In this document: one piece after another, positions 55,570 through 64,000 of the stretch
Numbering within the stretch: position 1 is the first letter of the stretch
How the letters are laid out: the number at the start of each line of letters is the position of its first letter
NCBI RefSeq assembly: GCF_002407245.1
Contig: NZ_CP010681.1
Span: forward strand, 2,232,001 to 2,296,000
Reading direction: 5' to 3'
DNA length: 64,000 bases
Origin: Phaeobacter piscinae
GTDB lineage: Bacteria > Pseudomonadota > Alphaproteobacteria > Rhodobacterales > Rhodobacteraceae
Notes under the pieces: model-generated
Told to the model about the DNA's origin: nothing
The model's input: the letters and a program-made list of their open reading frames with translations, nothing else
The model's database searches: none
Made by a program: the position numbers and the translations under genes

Positions 55570-57795
55570 ATGGTACAGAACAACAAGGTTTTGACAGTCT
55601 CCTACGGGACTTTTTCCTGCACATTGGAAGGGTTCGACGATTCATTTGGCACCATGAAGGCGATTGCGGAGTATTTTCGCGATCTCGCTTCCGATGACCG
55701 TTATTTCGGGGCAGAACCGCCACAGCCGGACGCCGAGATGCTCGCCCGGATTGCCCAGCGTGAGGTTGCCCGCCAGGTCGAGGCCCGCACCAGCGCCGAA
55801 GGCATCCACCTGCGCGCCGCCACCCTGACCAGCCCCGCCGCCGAAACACCGACACAGCCCGCAGGTGATGCTCCGCAGCACCGCGCTCCCAGCGCTCTCG
55901 CCTCCCCGACTGCGGCTCCGGTCACCGCCGCAGACCCGGTTGAGCCGACCGCCAGACGCGTTGAAGCCGCGCCGCAGATCCAGCCCGCCGCCGAGGCCCC
56001 AGTTCAGGTGGCAGAGGTACCGCTGCAGCCAGTGCAACAGACTGCGCCCGCCGCACCCGTCGCCGCTTCGGCTGATACGGCTGTGGCCGAGACTGTGGAA
56101 CCCGAGGCGGTCCAGGCCGATCCCGCTCAGGCCGAGACTGACAGCTCCGCCGAAAGCATCGCCGCCAAGCTGCGCCGCATTCGCGCGGTTGTCGCCAAGA
56201 CCCCAACGGAGGAATTCACCGAAGATCAGCACGCCGAACAGGCGCGCGAAGACGCGGTGAAAGACATCACCAATGCGCTCTCCGCCGATCACGATGCGGT
56301 GGATGCAGAGAGCGCGGATGAGACACCCACAGAAACCGCCGATGCCGACAGCGACGCCGATATCGCCGAGGCGCTGAACCGCCTCGACCTTGGAACAGAC
56401 ACTGACGCCTCTGACACACCGGCCATCCCCAACGTGCCCGAAGGCGCTGAGGCGTTCTTCGCCGACAGCAGCACAGCCGAGGCTGAGGATGACACCTCAG
56501 ACGAAGAGACCAGCGATGATCTGAACGGTCTGGATGATATCGCCGCCGAACAGGACAGCGATACGCCCGCTGCCCCCCCCCAGCCCGAAGAGACCGAAGA
56601 GACCGAAGAGACCGAGGTCACAGCTGACGCGACCGCACCCGCAATACCCGAAACGCCGCGCAAGCGGGGCCGCGTGCTGCGCGTCAAGCGTCGCGAGATC
56701 GAAGGCGCCATGGCCAGCGGCACGCTGGAAGCGGTCGATGATGAGGCCAGCGCCCCAGCGGCTGACAGCACCGCCGCACTGGCCCCCCAGACCAGCACAC
56801 CCGCGTCAGAACCTGCCACCGACAGCAGCCTGTCCCCCGATGACGAGGCCGAACTGCTGGCCGAACTCGCCGCCGTAGAGGCAGAATTGCTCGGTGATGA
56901 CGATATCGATGATATCTCAGATACGCAGGCGGCCTATGACGACGAAGATGACAGCGCTGAGCCGCAGGCCGACGACACGGCAACGCGCCAGCACCCTGCG
57001 CAGCTGACAGAGGCCCCCCAACCCATCAGCACCCCGCAGGAGGCCGCCGCATCCGTGGCGCCGCAACCGGGCCCCAAACGCGGCGCCACCAGCACCGCCG
57101 ACGGCGATATTGCCCGCCTGATGGCCGCCGCCGACGAACGTCTGGAAGATCCCGAAAACAGCACCTCGCGCGAAACCTACAGCCAGCTGCGCGCCGTTAT
57201 GGCCGCGGCCTCCACCGAACGCAGCGCCGGTGGCGCCTTGGAAAACAAAGATGACGCGCAGGTCTACCGCGATGATCTGGCCAGCGTGGTGCGCCCGCGC
57301 CGCCCCGATGCCCGCCCGACCTCCAGCGGTGAGGGCCGCAGCGGCACCGACCAGCGCCCCGCCAAACCCGCCAGCCGCCCGGCACCACTGAAACTGGTAC
57401 AGGAACAGCGCATCGACGACAGCAGCGCCGCCCCAGCCGCACCGGTGCGCCCGCGCCGGGTCTCCGCTGCGATCCTGGCTGACGACTCCCCGGCAACCAG
57501 CGCCACCGAAGGCGGCTTTGCCGCCTACGCCGAAGAAACCGGCGCAGTCGAACTCGGCGAGCTGCTCGAAGCCGCTGCCGCCTATATGAGCTTTGTGGAA
57601 GGGCGCGATCACTTCTCCCGCCCGCAGCTGATGAACAAGGTACGCGGCGTCGACGGGACCGAATTCAACCGTGAAGACGGGCTGCGCAGCTTTGGCCAGC
57701 TCCTGCGCGAAGGCAAGATTGAACGCGCCGACAACGGTCGCTTCACCGCCTCCGGCCAGATCGGCTTTCAACCCGGCAACCGCGCTGTCGGCTGA
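55570..57795 (+). CDS. Large acidic low-complexity protein of unknown function
   Basis: From the ATG at 55570 the protein has 741 residues. The first 75 are well ordered (VLTVSYGTFSCTLEGFDDSF, TMKAIAEYFRDLASDDRYFG). The last 80 form another folded end (AVELGELLEAAAAYMSFVEG, FSRPQLMNKVRGVDGTEFNR). I recall both ends as conserved in Rhodobacteraceae, where entries are called hypothetical or loosely CheA. Everything between is Ala, Pro, Asp, Glu and Thr-rich with no hydrophobic core and should be disordered. Basic islands such as RKRGRVLRVKRREIEG interrupt it. There is no signal peptide, membrane helix or kinase motif, so a scaffold or adaptor role is only a guess. A terminator follows. The frame from 55492 adds 26 unlikely residues. 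Confidence 0.72.
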   Translation: MVQNNKVLTVSYGTFSCTLEGFDDSFGTMKAIAEYFRDLASDDRYFGAEPPQPDAEMLARIAQREVARQVEARTSAEGIHLRAATLTSPAAETPTQPAGDAPQHRAPSALASPTAAPVTAADPVEPTARRVEAAPQIQPAAEAPVQVAEVPLQPVQQTAPAAPVAASADTAVAETVEPEAVQADPAQAETDSSAESIAAKLRRIRAVVAKTPTEEFTEDQHAEQAREDAVKDITNALSADHDAVDAESADETPTETADADSDADIAEALNRLDLGTDTDASDTPAIPNVPEGAEAFFADSSTAEAEDDTSDEETSDDLNGLDDIAAEQDSDTPAAPPQPEETEETEETEVTADATAPAIPETPRKRGRVLRVKRREIEGAMASGTLEAVDDEASAPAADSTAALAPQTSTPASEPATDSSLSPDDEAELLAELAAVEAELLGDDDIDDISDTQAAYDDEDDSAEPQADDTATRQHPAQLTEAPQPISTPQEAAASVAPQPGPKRGATSTADGDIARLMAAADERLEDPENSTSRETYSQLRAVMAAASTERSAGGALENKDDAQVYRDDLASVVRPRRPDARPTSSGEGRSGTDQRPAKPASRPAPLKLVQEQRIDDSSAAPAAPVRPRRVSAAILADDSPATSATEGGFAAYAEETGAVELGELLEAAAAYMSFVEGRDHFSRPQLMNKVRGVDGTEFNREDGLRSFGQLLREGKIERADNGRFTASGQIGFQPGNRAVG

Positions 57796-57820
57796 TCCCT
57801 GCCCCCCGTGCAACACATCA

Positions 57821-57850
57821 AAAAGGCGGCCCGCAAAGGCCGCCTTCTTT
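57821..57850 (+). terminator. Terminator after the acidic protein gene
   Basis: GGCGGCC (57825-57831) pairs with GGCCGCC (57838-57844) with a 6-nt loop, flanked by AAAA and a TTCTTT run. It lies 30 nt after the plus-strand stop. Confidence 0.75.
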
Positions 57851-57886
57851 CTGTCTAGGGCAAGGTCTTCAGGGCAAACCGCCCGT

Positions 57887-57946
57887 CATCTTTCCGAAAA
57901 TACTCCGGGGTGAATTGACCGCTAGGTCAAGAGGGGCAGCGCCCCT
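57887..57946 (+). repeat. Dispersed intergenic repeat, copy 3, with two hairpins
   Basis: CATCTTTCCGAAAATACTCC at 57887-57906 is the shared core. Two stems follow: TTGACC/GGTCAA (57915-57920 with 57925-57930) and AGGGGC/GCCCCT (57932-57937 with 57941-57946). It lies between the convergent ends of the acidic protein gene and the DUF2842 gene. Confidence 0.6.
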
Positions 57947-57966
57947 TCCCCGCCAATACTACAAGC

Positions 57967-58212
57967 TTAGCCCTGATCCTGGTCCGGGTCATTGGGATCC
58001 GCCTTGCCGACGCCGCGAAAGACAAATTTGAACGGCAAGATCCACAACACGCCGAGGACCACATAGACAAGCAGCTCCACCAGCAGCGAGGGCCGGTCGA
58101 GCCAGCTGATCACATTGACCGCCAGCACGATATAGAGCGGCATGCCGATCAGCAGGATCACCAGCGCCCAGCGCCGCCGCGCCTTGTAGCTTAGACCACT
58201 TTCGTCAGACAT
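57967..58212 (-). CDS. DUF2842 small membrane protein
   Basis: An 81-residue protein with two hydrophobic helices (WALVILLIGMPLYIVLAVNV and LLVELLVYVVLGVLWILPFK), the two-helix layout and length of the alphaproteobacterial DUF2842 family. YKARRRWALVILL with a basic stretch before the first helix and PFKFVFRGVGKADP after the second fit the family pattern. Both ends should face the cytoplasm. No function is known. The ATG overlaps the purA stop (ATGA), so it is translated with purA. Confidence 0.82.
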   Translation of the reverse strand: MSDESGLSYKARRRWALVILLIGMPLYIVLAVNVISWLDRPSLLVELLVYVVLGVLWILPFKFVFRGVGKADPNDPDQDQG

Positions 58213-59525
58213 CAGTCAGCAAAGGGATCGGTCACCAGAATGGTGTCGTCCCGCTCCGGGCTGGTGGACAAAAGCGCAACCGGGCAGTCGATCAGCTCTT
58301 CCACGCGCTTCACGTATTTGATGGCATTGGCCGGCAGATCGTTCCAGCTGCGCGCCCCTTCAGTGCTCTCGCTCCAGCCCGGCATCTCTTCATAGATGGG
58401 GGTGCAACGCGCCTGCTGGTCAGCTGCGGTCGGCAGATAGTCAAGACGGCTGCCGTCCAGCTCGTAGCCGACACAGATCTTCAGGGTTTCAAACCCGTCC
58501 AGGACATCCAGCTTGGTCAGCGAAATTCCGGTGATACCGGAGGTGGCACAAGTCTGACGCACAAGACAGGCATCAAACCAGCCACAGCGCCGCTGACGGC
58601 CGGTGGTGGTGCCAAACTCGTGACCACGGGTGCCCAGACGCTCGCCATCTGCATCCGGGGTGCCATCCGCATTCAGCAACTCGGTCGGGAACGGGCCTTC
58701 ACCCACACGGGTGGTATAGGCCTTCACAATGCCCAGCACATAATCAATGGAGCCCGGACCAATGCCCACACCTGTGGCCGCCTGACCGGCGATCACATTG
58801 GAGGAGGTCACAAACGGGTAGGTCCCAAAATCAATATCCAAAAGCGCGCCCTGCGCCCCTTCAAACAGGATCCGTTTGCCTGCCTTGCGCTTCTCGTTCA
58901 GCACTTTCCACACCGGCGCGGCAAAGGGCAGGATCTCTTTGGAGATCTCTTTCAGCTGAGCAATCAGCCCGTCACGGTCAACCGCCTCGATGCCCAGGCC
59001 TTTGCGCAGCGGATCATGGTGCTGCAGCGCACGATCAACGCGGGCAATCAGGGTCGCCTCATCCGCCAGATCCGCCACCCGGATCGCCCGGCGGCCCACC
59101 TTGTCCTCATAGGCCGGGCCAATGCCGCGCCCGGTGGTGCCGATTTTGGTGCCCTTGGAGGCTGCCTCTTCGCGCGCCCGATCCAACTCGCCATGCAGCG
59201 GCAGGATCAGCGGCGTGTTTTCTGCAATCATCAGCGTCTGAGGGGAGATATCCACGCCCTGCGCGCGCACGGTCTCGATCTCTTTCATCAGGTGCCAGGG
59301 GTCCAGCACCACGCCATTGCCAATGACCGAGAGCTTGCCGCCGCGCACCACACCCGAGGGCAGCGCGTGCAGCTTGTAGACTTTGCTGTCGATCACCAGC
59401 GTATGACCGGCGTTATGACCGCCCTGGAAACGCGCAATGACATCAGCGCGCTCGCTGAGCCAATCGACAATCTTGCCTTTACCTTCGTCACCCCACTGGG
59501 CGCCGACTACCACGACATTGGCCAT
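58212..59525 (-). CDS. purA: Adenylosuccinate synthetase
   Basis: A 437-residue GTP-dependent enzyme. [20 protein letters not shown] is the phosphate-binding loop. [40 protein letters not shown] and [20 protein letters not shown] are the IMP and aspartate sites, and [20 protein letters not shown] is near the GTP base contact. It converts IMP and aspartate to adenylosuccinate on the way to AMP. The DUF2842 gene follows with a 1-codon overlap. Length is normal. Confidence 0.97.
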   Translation of the reverse strand: MANVVVVGAQWGDEGKGKIVDWLSERADVIARFQGGHNAGHTLVIDSKVYKLHALPSGVVRGGKLSVIGNGVVLDPWHLMKEIETVRAQGVDISPQTLMIAENTPLILPLHGELDRAREEAASKGTKIGTTGRGIGPAYEDKVGRRAIRVADLADEATLIARVDRALQHHDPLRKGLGIEAVDRDGLIAQLKEISKEILPFAAPVWKVLNEKRKAGKRILFEGAQGALLDIDFGTYPFVTSSNVIAGQAATGVGIGPGSIDYVLGIVKAYTTRVGEGPFPTELLNADGTPDADGERLGTRGHEFGTTTGRQRRCGWFDACLVRQTCATSGITGISLTKLDVLDGFETLKICVGYELDGSRLDYLPTAADQQARCTPIYEEMPGWSESTEGARSWNDLPANAIKYVKRVEELIDCPVALLSTSPERDDTILVTDPFAD

Positions 59526-59846
59526 CTCAGGTCCTCTGTATGCTGGTTGAAACCGACGCTCCGTATAACGAGGCAGCGCAGACAGGGGAACCGGTTTTTC
59601 GCCGCACCCCGCCTGCGCACCGCTTTTCCGCAGGATATCGTGCGAAAGTGGCCCGAAGCAGGCCTGAGCCCCGTTGCGTCGGGCAACCGGACAACGCTCC
59701 GCGCACCCAGGCCCGCTCTCCAGCCCCCGCCCCGCTCAGGCCTCTGAGGCCCGGCGATTCCCCCTCCGGCTTCAGGGACCTCCGGAGAACGGTGCACTCA
59801 CGGCAGGCCGCCGCCCTAGCAGTGACGCCTACAATCTGGCCTTTCC
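59526..59846. other. Intergenic stretch upstream of purA
   Basis: These 321 nt lie between purA and the GMC gene, both on the minus strand. No gene or clear regulatory motif was seen. It should contain the purA promoter and the end of the GMC transcript, but no intrinsic terminator was found. Confidence 0.4.
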
Positions 59847-61454
59847 CTAGCTCGATGTCTTGGTAGACTGAACGATGAGCTCACTGGCCTTTTCTCCTAT
59901 CATTATCGCAGGAGCATTGGTGTTTCCGCTCACAATTTCAGGCATGATAGAACAATCAGCAACCCGTAACCCGGTTATGCCGTGTACCCGCAGCTGAGCA
60001 TCAACAACAGCTTGAGCGGACCGGCCCATCATGCAGGTTCCCGTAGGGTGGTAGATCGATGCGGTGTTGTTGCGCACCCAGTCCAGTGTTGCGTCATAGT
60101 CCTCCATGTCTAAACTGGCGTGCGGGCGAAATTCTTCCGATATCTTGGACGTCAAGGGAGCATGTCGAGCAATTTTGCGGGCAATATTCACCCCATCGAC
60201 CAGGGTCTGACAATCTGTTTGCGTCGAGAGGTAATTGGGGAAGATCTTTGGATAGGCGCTGGGATCACTGGATCTCAACCGGATCTCACCACGAGATTCG
60301 GGGCGAAGCTGGCAAACCGACATAGTGAAAGCCGAGAATTTGTCAGCGCCTTTGCCAGGGTTTTCCGCAGACAGTGGTTGGACATGAAATTGGATGTCAG
60401 GGGTTTGCAAATGAGGGCGCGTTTTTAGGAACCCGGTGGCAAGGCTGGCGGCCATAGTCATCGGACCCGCCCGGAACATCAGATACTTCGCACCGATCTT
60501 CGCCTGCCCCAGCAGAGAACTGACTTCGTCATTCAGGGTTGGCTCGTTACACTTGTAGACCAGTCGGGCCTGCAAGTGATCCTGCATATTCTTGCCGACG
60601 CCAGGCAGATCAGCGATCACGTCTATACCATGTTCAGACAAGTGCTCGGCCTCGCCAATGCCGGAAAGCATCAGGATTTGCGGCGAATTGATGGCCCCAC
60701 CAGATAGGATCACTTCACAATTTGCGTTGATGACATGCGTGTCGCCAGACCGATCTTTATAGACCACACCGGTTGCACGCTTCCCTTGTATTACCACACG
60801 CTGCACATGGGCATGGGTGATGATCTGTAGATTTGGCCGTGACTTGACCGGGTTCAAAAAAGCCACGGCTGACGAACAGCGTCGTCCATTGCGCGCCGTG
60901 AGTTGGAAGAACCCAACCCCTTCCTGATCGGCACCGTTGTAATCAGGGTTAAATTTGTAGCCTGCGGCCTGGGCCGCAGCGACCCAAGCATCGGTAATAG
61001 GGCGTTGGATGCGCATGTTTGATACAGAAAGCTCGCCCCGATCGCCATGAAAAGCGTCGCCGCCTCGTTCATTGTTTTCGCTTCGTTTAAACAGGGGAAG
61101 AACATCATCCCAGCCCCAGCCTTCGTTGCCCATCTGGCGCCAGCGATCATAATCCTGCGATTGCCCGCGCACATAGAGCAACCCATTGAGCGAGGAAGAA
61201 CCGCCGAGGACCTTTCCGCGGGGCCATTCGATTGATCGGCCATTCAGACCCGGATCAGGTTCCGTTTTGTAACACCAGTCGACCTTCGGGTTGTGGATGG
61301 TTTTGAAATAGCCAACAGGGATGTGGATCCAAGGGTTGATATCTTTTCCGCCCGCTTCGAGTAGAACCACCTTTTTGCGAGGGTTCGCACTTAGCCGGTT
61401 GGCAATGACACAGCCCGCAGAACCGGCTCCCACGATGATATAGTCAGCGTCCAA
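59847..61454 (-). CDS. GMC-family FAD alcohol/choline-dehydrogenase-like oxidoreductase
   Basis: A 535-residue GMC flavoprotein. YIIVGAGSAGCVIANRLSAN at 5-24 binds FAD. PRGKVLGGSSSLNGLLYVRG is GMC signature 1, and ILSGGAINSPQILMLSGIGE is signature 2. Near the end SIYHPTGTCMMGRSAQAVVD carries the catalytic His, and NTNAPAIMIGEKASELI the second catalytic Asn position. It lacks a signal peptide and should be cytoplasmic or membrane-peripheral. The residues place it with choline-dehydrogenase-like alcohol oxidisers, but the substrate may be any hydroxy compound. It diverges from a TRAP transporter across 107 nt, which suggests that the transporter brings in its substrate. Confidence 0.88.
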   Translation of the reverse strand: MDADYIIVGAGSAGCVIANRLSANPRKKVVLLEAGGKDINPWIHIPVGYFKTIHNPKVDWCYKTEPDPGLNGRSIEWPRGKVLGGSSSLNGLLYVRGQSQDYDRWRQMGNEGWGWDDVLPLFKRSENNERGGDAFHGDRGELSVSNMRIQRPITDAWVAAAQAAGYKFNPDYNGADQEGVGFFQLTARNGRRCSSAVAFLNPVKSRPNLQIITHAHVQRVVIQGKRATGVVYKDRSGDTHVINANCEVILSGGAINSPQILMLSGIGEAEHLSEHGIDVIADLPGVGKNMQDHLQARLVYKCNEPTLNDEVSSLLGQAKIGAKYLMFRAGPMTMAASLATGFLKTRPHLQTPDIQFHVQPLSAENPGKGADKFSAFTMSVCQLRPESRGEIRLRSSDPSAYPKIFPNYLSTQTDCQTLVDGVNIARKIARHAPLTSKISEEFRPHASLDMEDYDATLDWVRNNTASIYHPTGTCMMGRSAQAVVDAQLRVHGITGLRVADCSIMPEIVSGNTNAPAIMIGEKASELIVQSTKTSS

Positions 61455-61519
61455 AACTCGTCCCTCCCGTTGCTCACGAAAAAAAGTCTATGCAGATTGC
61501 ATGAATTGAGCTAGCGTTT

Positions 61520-61538
61520 TTGAGATAAAACGTCTCAA
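61520..61538. promoter_or_regulatory. Palindrome in the GMC-TRAP divergent region
   Basis: TTGAGA (61520-61525) and TCTCAA (61533-61538) form a perfect 6-bp inverted repeat with a 7-bp spacer, 24 nt before the dctP start. It sits between divergent genes, near the ribosome-binding site AGGGAGG (61550-61556), where a repressor would block the TRAP operon. Confidence 0.4.
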
Positions 61539-61562
61539 TAATTTCATCTAGGGAGGGAAACT

Positions 61563-62795
61563 ATGGGACTCAAGGAGAATCTACATCGCATCTCGCGGCG
61601 GGACTTGTTCCGCGTCGCAGGCCGCTACGGCATGAGCTCTACTCTTTTGGCAGCGGGGGGCTTTGGAGGTGCCATCAGTCTGGCCAACCTCGCATCAGCA
61701 GCTGAATCTACCTACGACAAGCGTTATGCAAAGCCCGCAAAACATACGCTCAAGTTTGGCGCCTCTGGATTTAACGCCCAAAATCTACTAATTGAGCGCG
61801 CTGGCGCCTTGGAATTCGCTCGTGATTTGGAGAGCCGTACGGACGGGGAGATCCGTATTGAGTTCATCGGCAACAACCAAATCTGCGGCCAGACTTCATG
61901 TGTTGAAAAGACACAGCAGGGCATTGTCGATATTTATGCAGCCTCGACCCAGAACTCGGCCGGAGGCGCGCCCTACCTCAATGTTCTTGACTACGCCTAC
62001 ATGTTCCCCGGTCGGGCTTCACAGTATCATTTCCTGTACAGCCCGGACTCACAACGCATTCTGCGGGATCCATTGGAAAGACGGCACGGGCTGAAATTCC
62101 TGTTCAGCCATTGCGAGCTGCGCGGCATTCAGCTGGGTCTGGGTTGGGAAGACAAACCCACCGTGACCAAGCTGGAGCAGCTTTTTGGCACCAAAAACCG
62201 AGTGACCGGAACCCAGCTGGGCCGAATTGCCATGCAGGCGCTGAACCTCAATCCCGTTCCAGTCGCCTGGGAAGAAACGCTGGACGGGCTGAAGCAGGGC
62301 CTGATTGATGGTGCGGAAACTTGGGCCTCTGCTGTGGCCTATGCCAATATGTCACCAGTGGTCAGCCAGTCGGTAGACCTGAAATTCTTCTGCGGCACCG
62401 AGCACACCTCTATGAGCGCCTCTGTCTTTGACAGTCTCGAGGGGTATCTTCAGGACGCGGTGATGGAGAGCGCCTATTGGGCTCAGACCCATGTGCAGGC
62501 CGCAAATGAGGCGGCGCTGGTTAAAACGGTCGGTCATTCCGACCCGCAAATGCCGGGGACGATTTTTGCTGAAAACAACGTGCGCAACGCGTTCCTCGCT
62601 GATGACCAGATCAGGATGGCCGAGGAGATGTGCTCGCCAGAGTTTCAGCCTCAGCTCTGGGAACAGTGGCGAGACCGCCTGAACAAATGGGCAGGTGGCA
62701 TTGATACCTATCAGGAAATCTATGACATCGCGCGCCAGGTACCCAAGGATATGAAACCTGAAAATGTCGAACCTCGCCGGTGGTGGAAAGCCTAA
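61563..62795 (+). CDS. dctP: TRAP transporter substrate-binding protein
   Basis: A 410-residue periplasmic binding protein. The N-terminus has ISRRDLFRVAGRYG with twin Arg at 12-13 and a hydrophobic core (SSTLLAAGGFGGAISLANLA), so export by the Tat pathway is expected, which suggests folding before export. The mature part has the DctP landmarks ALEFARDLESRTDGEIRIEF and VDIYAASTQNSAGGAPYLNV, then VAWEETLDGLKQGLIDGAET near the ligand Arg region. It delivers substrate to the DctQM membrane pair encoded next. The ATG at 61563 follows AGGGAGG at a 6-nt spacing. The substrate is unknown; the divergent alcohol dehydrogenase hints at a hydroxylated acid or alcohol. Confidence 0.9.
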   Translation: MGLKENLHRISRRDLFRVAGRYGMSSTLLAAGGFGGAISLANLASAAESTYDKRYAKPAKHTLKFGASGFNAQNLLIERAGALEFARDLESRTDGEIRIEFIGNNQICGQTSCVEKTQQGIVDIYAASTQNSAGGAPYLNVLDYAYMFPGRASQYHFLYSPDSQRILRDPLERRHGLKFLFSHCELRGIQLGLGWEDKPTVTKLEQLFGTKNRVTGTQLGRIAMQALNLNPVPVAWEETLDGLKQGLIDGAETWASAVAYANMSPVVSQSVDLKFFCGTEHTSMSASVFDSLEGYLQDAVMESAYWAQTHVQAANEAALVKTVGHSDPQMPGTIFAENNVRNAFLADDQIRMAEEMCSPEFQPQLWEQWRDRLNKWAGGIDTYQEIYDIARQVPKDMKPENVEPRRWWKA

Positions 62796-62891
62796 AACCC
62801 GATACCATAGATAAGGATCGGCGTGCAGTTGCGCGCCGATTTCACTTGTCCGAGCACCGGGCGCAACGCGGTGGACATCAGGGAGGAAGAA

Positions 62892-63560
62892 ATGGGACTC
62901 TGGTCTGAGATCAGCGACATATTTAGGGCGTTCATGTCGCAAGATAGTTGGGAAATCCGCAATGCGCTCCAAACACAAGGCGCTTGGGTCTTCGGAACAG
63001 TTGCCACCGCAGTGAGTGGTCTGACTATGCTATGGATTTACAAGCTGGTGCCCTGGCTGGACCGCCATCTGGAGCGCACCGTGATGGTCTATAGCTATCT
63101 GGCGATTGCCTTTATCATTTTTTGGGGCGTTATCGACCGCTTCATATTCTCCAATCAGCAGCCCTGGTCAACAACCATCCCGCCGCTGCTGTTTATGATC
63201 ATGGCCTGGTTTGGAGCTGCCTTTAATGTGCGACTGCGGACCCACCTCAGCTTTGCCGAGTTTCGAACCATGATGCCCCGCAGCGGGCAGTTGGCCTGTC
63301 TGATGTTGGATGCCGTGTTGTGGTTTGTGTTTGCGGTGATCGTACTGGTCACAACCACCCGAATGACAGCCCTATCGGCGTCAAATTTTCAGATCGTTCT
63401 GGGCACCGACAATGTCATGCAGTGGTGGTTCCTGATCACAGCGCCGATGTCCTTTGTGTTGATGGTGGCGCGGGTGTTTGAAAACTTGATCGAGGATTTT
63501 GCAAACTGGCGCTCTGGCGCGCCGCTTATCAAACAGGCTGTAATCGGAGGGGACATCTGA
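62892..63560 (+). CDS. dctQ: TRAP transporter small permease
   Basis: From the ATG at 62892, with GGGAGG at good distance, the protein has 222 residues, larger than the usual 160-200. Four main hydrophobic helices are visible (TMLWIYKLVPWLDRHLERTV, SYLAIAFIIFWGVIDRFIFS, LMLDAVLWFVFAVIVLVTT, WWFLITAPMSFVLMVARVFE). The extra N-terminal part holds a further weakly hydrophobic segment. It bridges the binding protein and DctM. A frame from 62823 has 23 leader residues without character. The start of dctM overlaps its stop. Confidence 0.86.
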   Translation: MGLWSEISDIFRAFMSQDSWEIRNALQTQGAWVFGTVATAVSGLTMLWIYKLVPWLDRHLERTVMVYSYLAIAFIIFWGVIDRFIFSNQQPWSTTIPPLLFMIMAWFGAAFNVRLRTHLSFAEFRTMMPRSGQLACLMLDAVLWFVFAVIVLVTTTRMTALSASNFQIVLGTDNVMQWWFLITAPMSFVLMVARVFENLIEDFANWRSGAPLIKQAVIGGDI

Positions 63561-64000
63561 TGACGGACGGCTCCTGGGTCACGCTGATCTCGCTGGGTGT
63601 TACCTTCCTTTTCATGCTGGGGGTACCGGTGCTGCTGGTCATTGCATATTGGGTGATCGGCTGCTCGTTTGTGCTGGGGCTGACGCTCGACAATATGGGC
63701 GCTGAGCTGCTGAACGTCTTCAACAAAGGTTTTGCCCTTTTGGCGATGCCGTTGTTTATCCTCACTGGGGATCTGATCAACCAGTCAGGGATTGCCCGGC
63801 GACTATCGGATTTCGCATATGCCTGTCTGGGCTGGCTGCGGGGCGGACTTGCCATGGCAGCCCTTGGGGCTTGCGGCTTGTTTGCGGCCATTTCCGGCTC
63901 CAATTCCGCGACGACGGCAACCATCGGGTCGATGCTGCATCCCGAGATGGTCAAGGGTGGCTATGACGAACGCTTTTCAGCAGCCACGGCAGCTGCGGGC
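63560..64000 (+). CDS. dctM: TRAP transporter large permease, N-terminal part (cut by window edge)
   Basis: The ATG at 63560 overlaps the dctQ stop (ATGA). The frame is open to the window edge, giving 147 residues. The translation has several hydrophobic helices (GVTFLFMLGVPVLLVIAYWV, LLAMPLFILTGDLINQSGIA, GLAMAALGACGLFAAISGSN) and the DctM block SGSNSATTATIGSMLHPEM, a conserved ion- and substrate-pathway motif. A complete DctM has about 430 residues, so roughly two thirds lie outside. It uses a sodium gradient to drive uptake with DctP and DctQ. Confidence 0.9.
   Translation, partial: MTDGSWVTLISLGVTFLFMLGVPVLLVIAYWVIGCSFVLGLTLDNMGAELLNVFNKGFALLAMPLFILTGDLINQSGIARRLSDFAYACLGWLRGGLAMAALGACGLFAAISGSNSATTATIGSMLHPEMVKGGYDERFSAATAAAG

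Overview
The window looks like a chromosomal segment of a marine Roseobacter-group alphaproteobacterium (Rhodobacteraceae; Phaeobacter, Leisingera or Ruegeria type). The base composition is high GC, the codon choice is strongly GC-rich, and many overlaps are of the ATGA type. Several genes are typical of this group: the bifunctional aminobenzoyl-CoA/salicylyl-CoA monooxygenase-reductase, a SAM-II riboswitch before metZ, the ftsY-EamA-ispZ run, DUF2842 next to purA, the DUF1217 protein and the TRAP transporter. The genus is inferred from recalled protein families, not from a search.

Region 1 (1-6.5 kb) is accessory and partly decayed. It holds the end of an Asp/Glu-racemase-type gene, a dimethylglycine/sarcosine dehydrogenase-like flavoenzyme, and about 1.3 kb of degenerate DNA with a truncated tyrosine-recombinase remnant. 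A broken acetoin-dehydrogenase-type E1 alpha/beta pair follows, with an in-frame TAG, a lost beta N-terminus and two compensating frameshifts. Region 2 (5.7-11.3 kb) is a glycan-type island: a sulfotransferase diverges from a 1105-residue three-part protein (DXD glycosyltransferase, second glycosyltransferase, serine-hydrolase-like domain). Next comes a stand-alone paralogue of its middle domain. A 12-nt element stands in the same orientation before both divergent genes.

Region 3 (11.3-18.5 kb, minus strand) is an aromatic acyl-CoA catabolic operon: monooxygenase/reductase, SDR, MarR regulator, enoyl-CoA hydratase, acyl-CoA dehydrogenase and benzoate-CoA-ligase-type enzyme. It is most simply read as aerobic 2-aminobenzoate (anthranilate) degradation through CoA thioesters. 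Two copies of an 11-bp site 21 bp apart lie upstream, and beyond them is a gene-free stretch with two perfect DnaA boxes.

Region 4 (19-35.7 kb) is mostly core: ptsP, lysC, trkH, folE2, metZ under a SAM-II riboswitch plus attenuator-like terminator, ispZ, an EamA permease, ftsY, a YhhN protein, xseA and purD. Region 5 (36-43.4 kb) holds a bestrophin-like channel, a PAS-LuxR regulator, a five-repeat DUF1217 protein, a coupled ferredoxin and FG-GAP protein, a peptidoglycan-binding lipoprotein and a Crp-family regulator.

Region 6 (44-59.5 kb) is again core: degP-hflC-hflK, gor, rpiA, a GST/sdaA pair, an EamA permease, a thiamine pyrophosphokinase, a large acidic protein of unknown function, DUF2842 and purA. 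A small protein with phospholipase-A2-like residues lies beside rpiA. Region 7 (59.8-64 kb) pairs a GMC alcohol oxidase/dehydrogenase with a divergent TRAP transporter (dctP, dctQ, partial dctM). This suggests uptake and oxidation of one hydroxylated compound. Three copies of a dispersed intergenic repeat (core CATCTT...AAATACTCC followed by GC hairpins) lie at 14.1, 29.8 and 57.9 kb.
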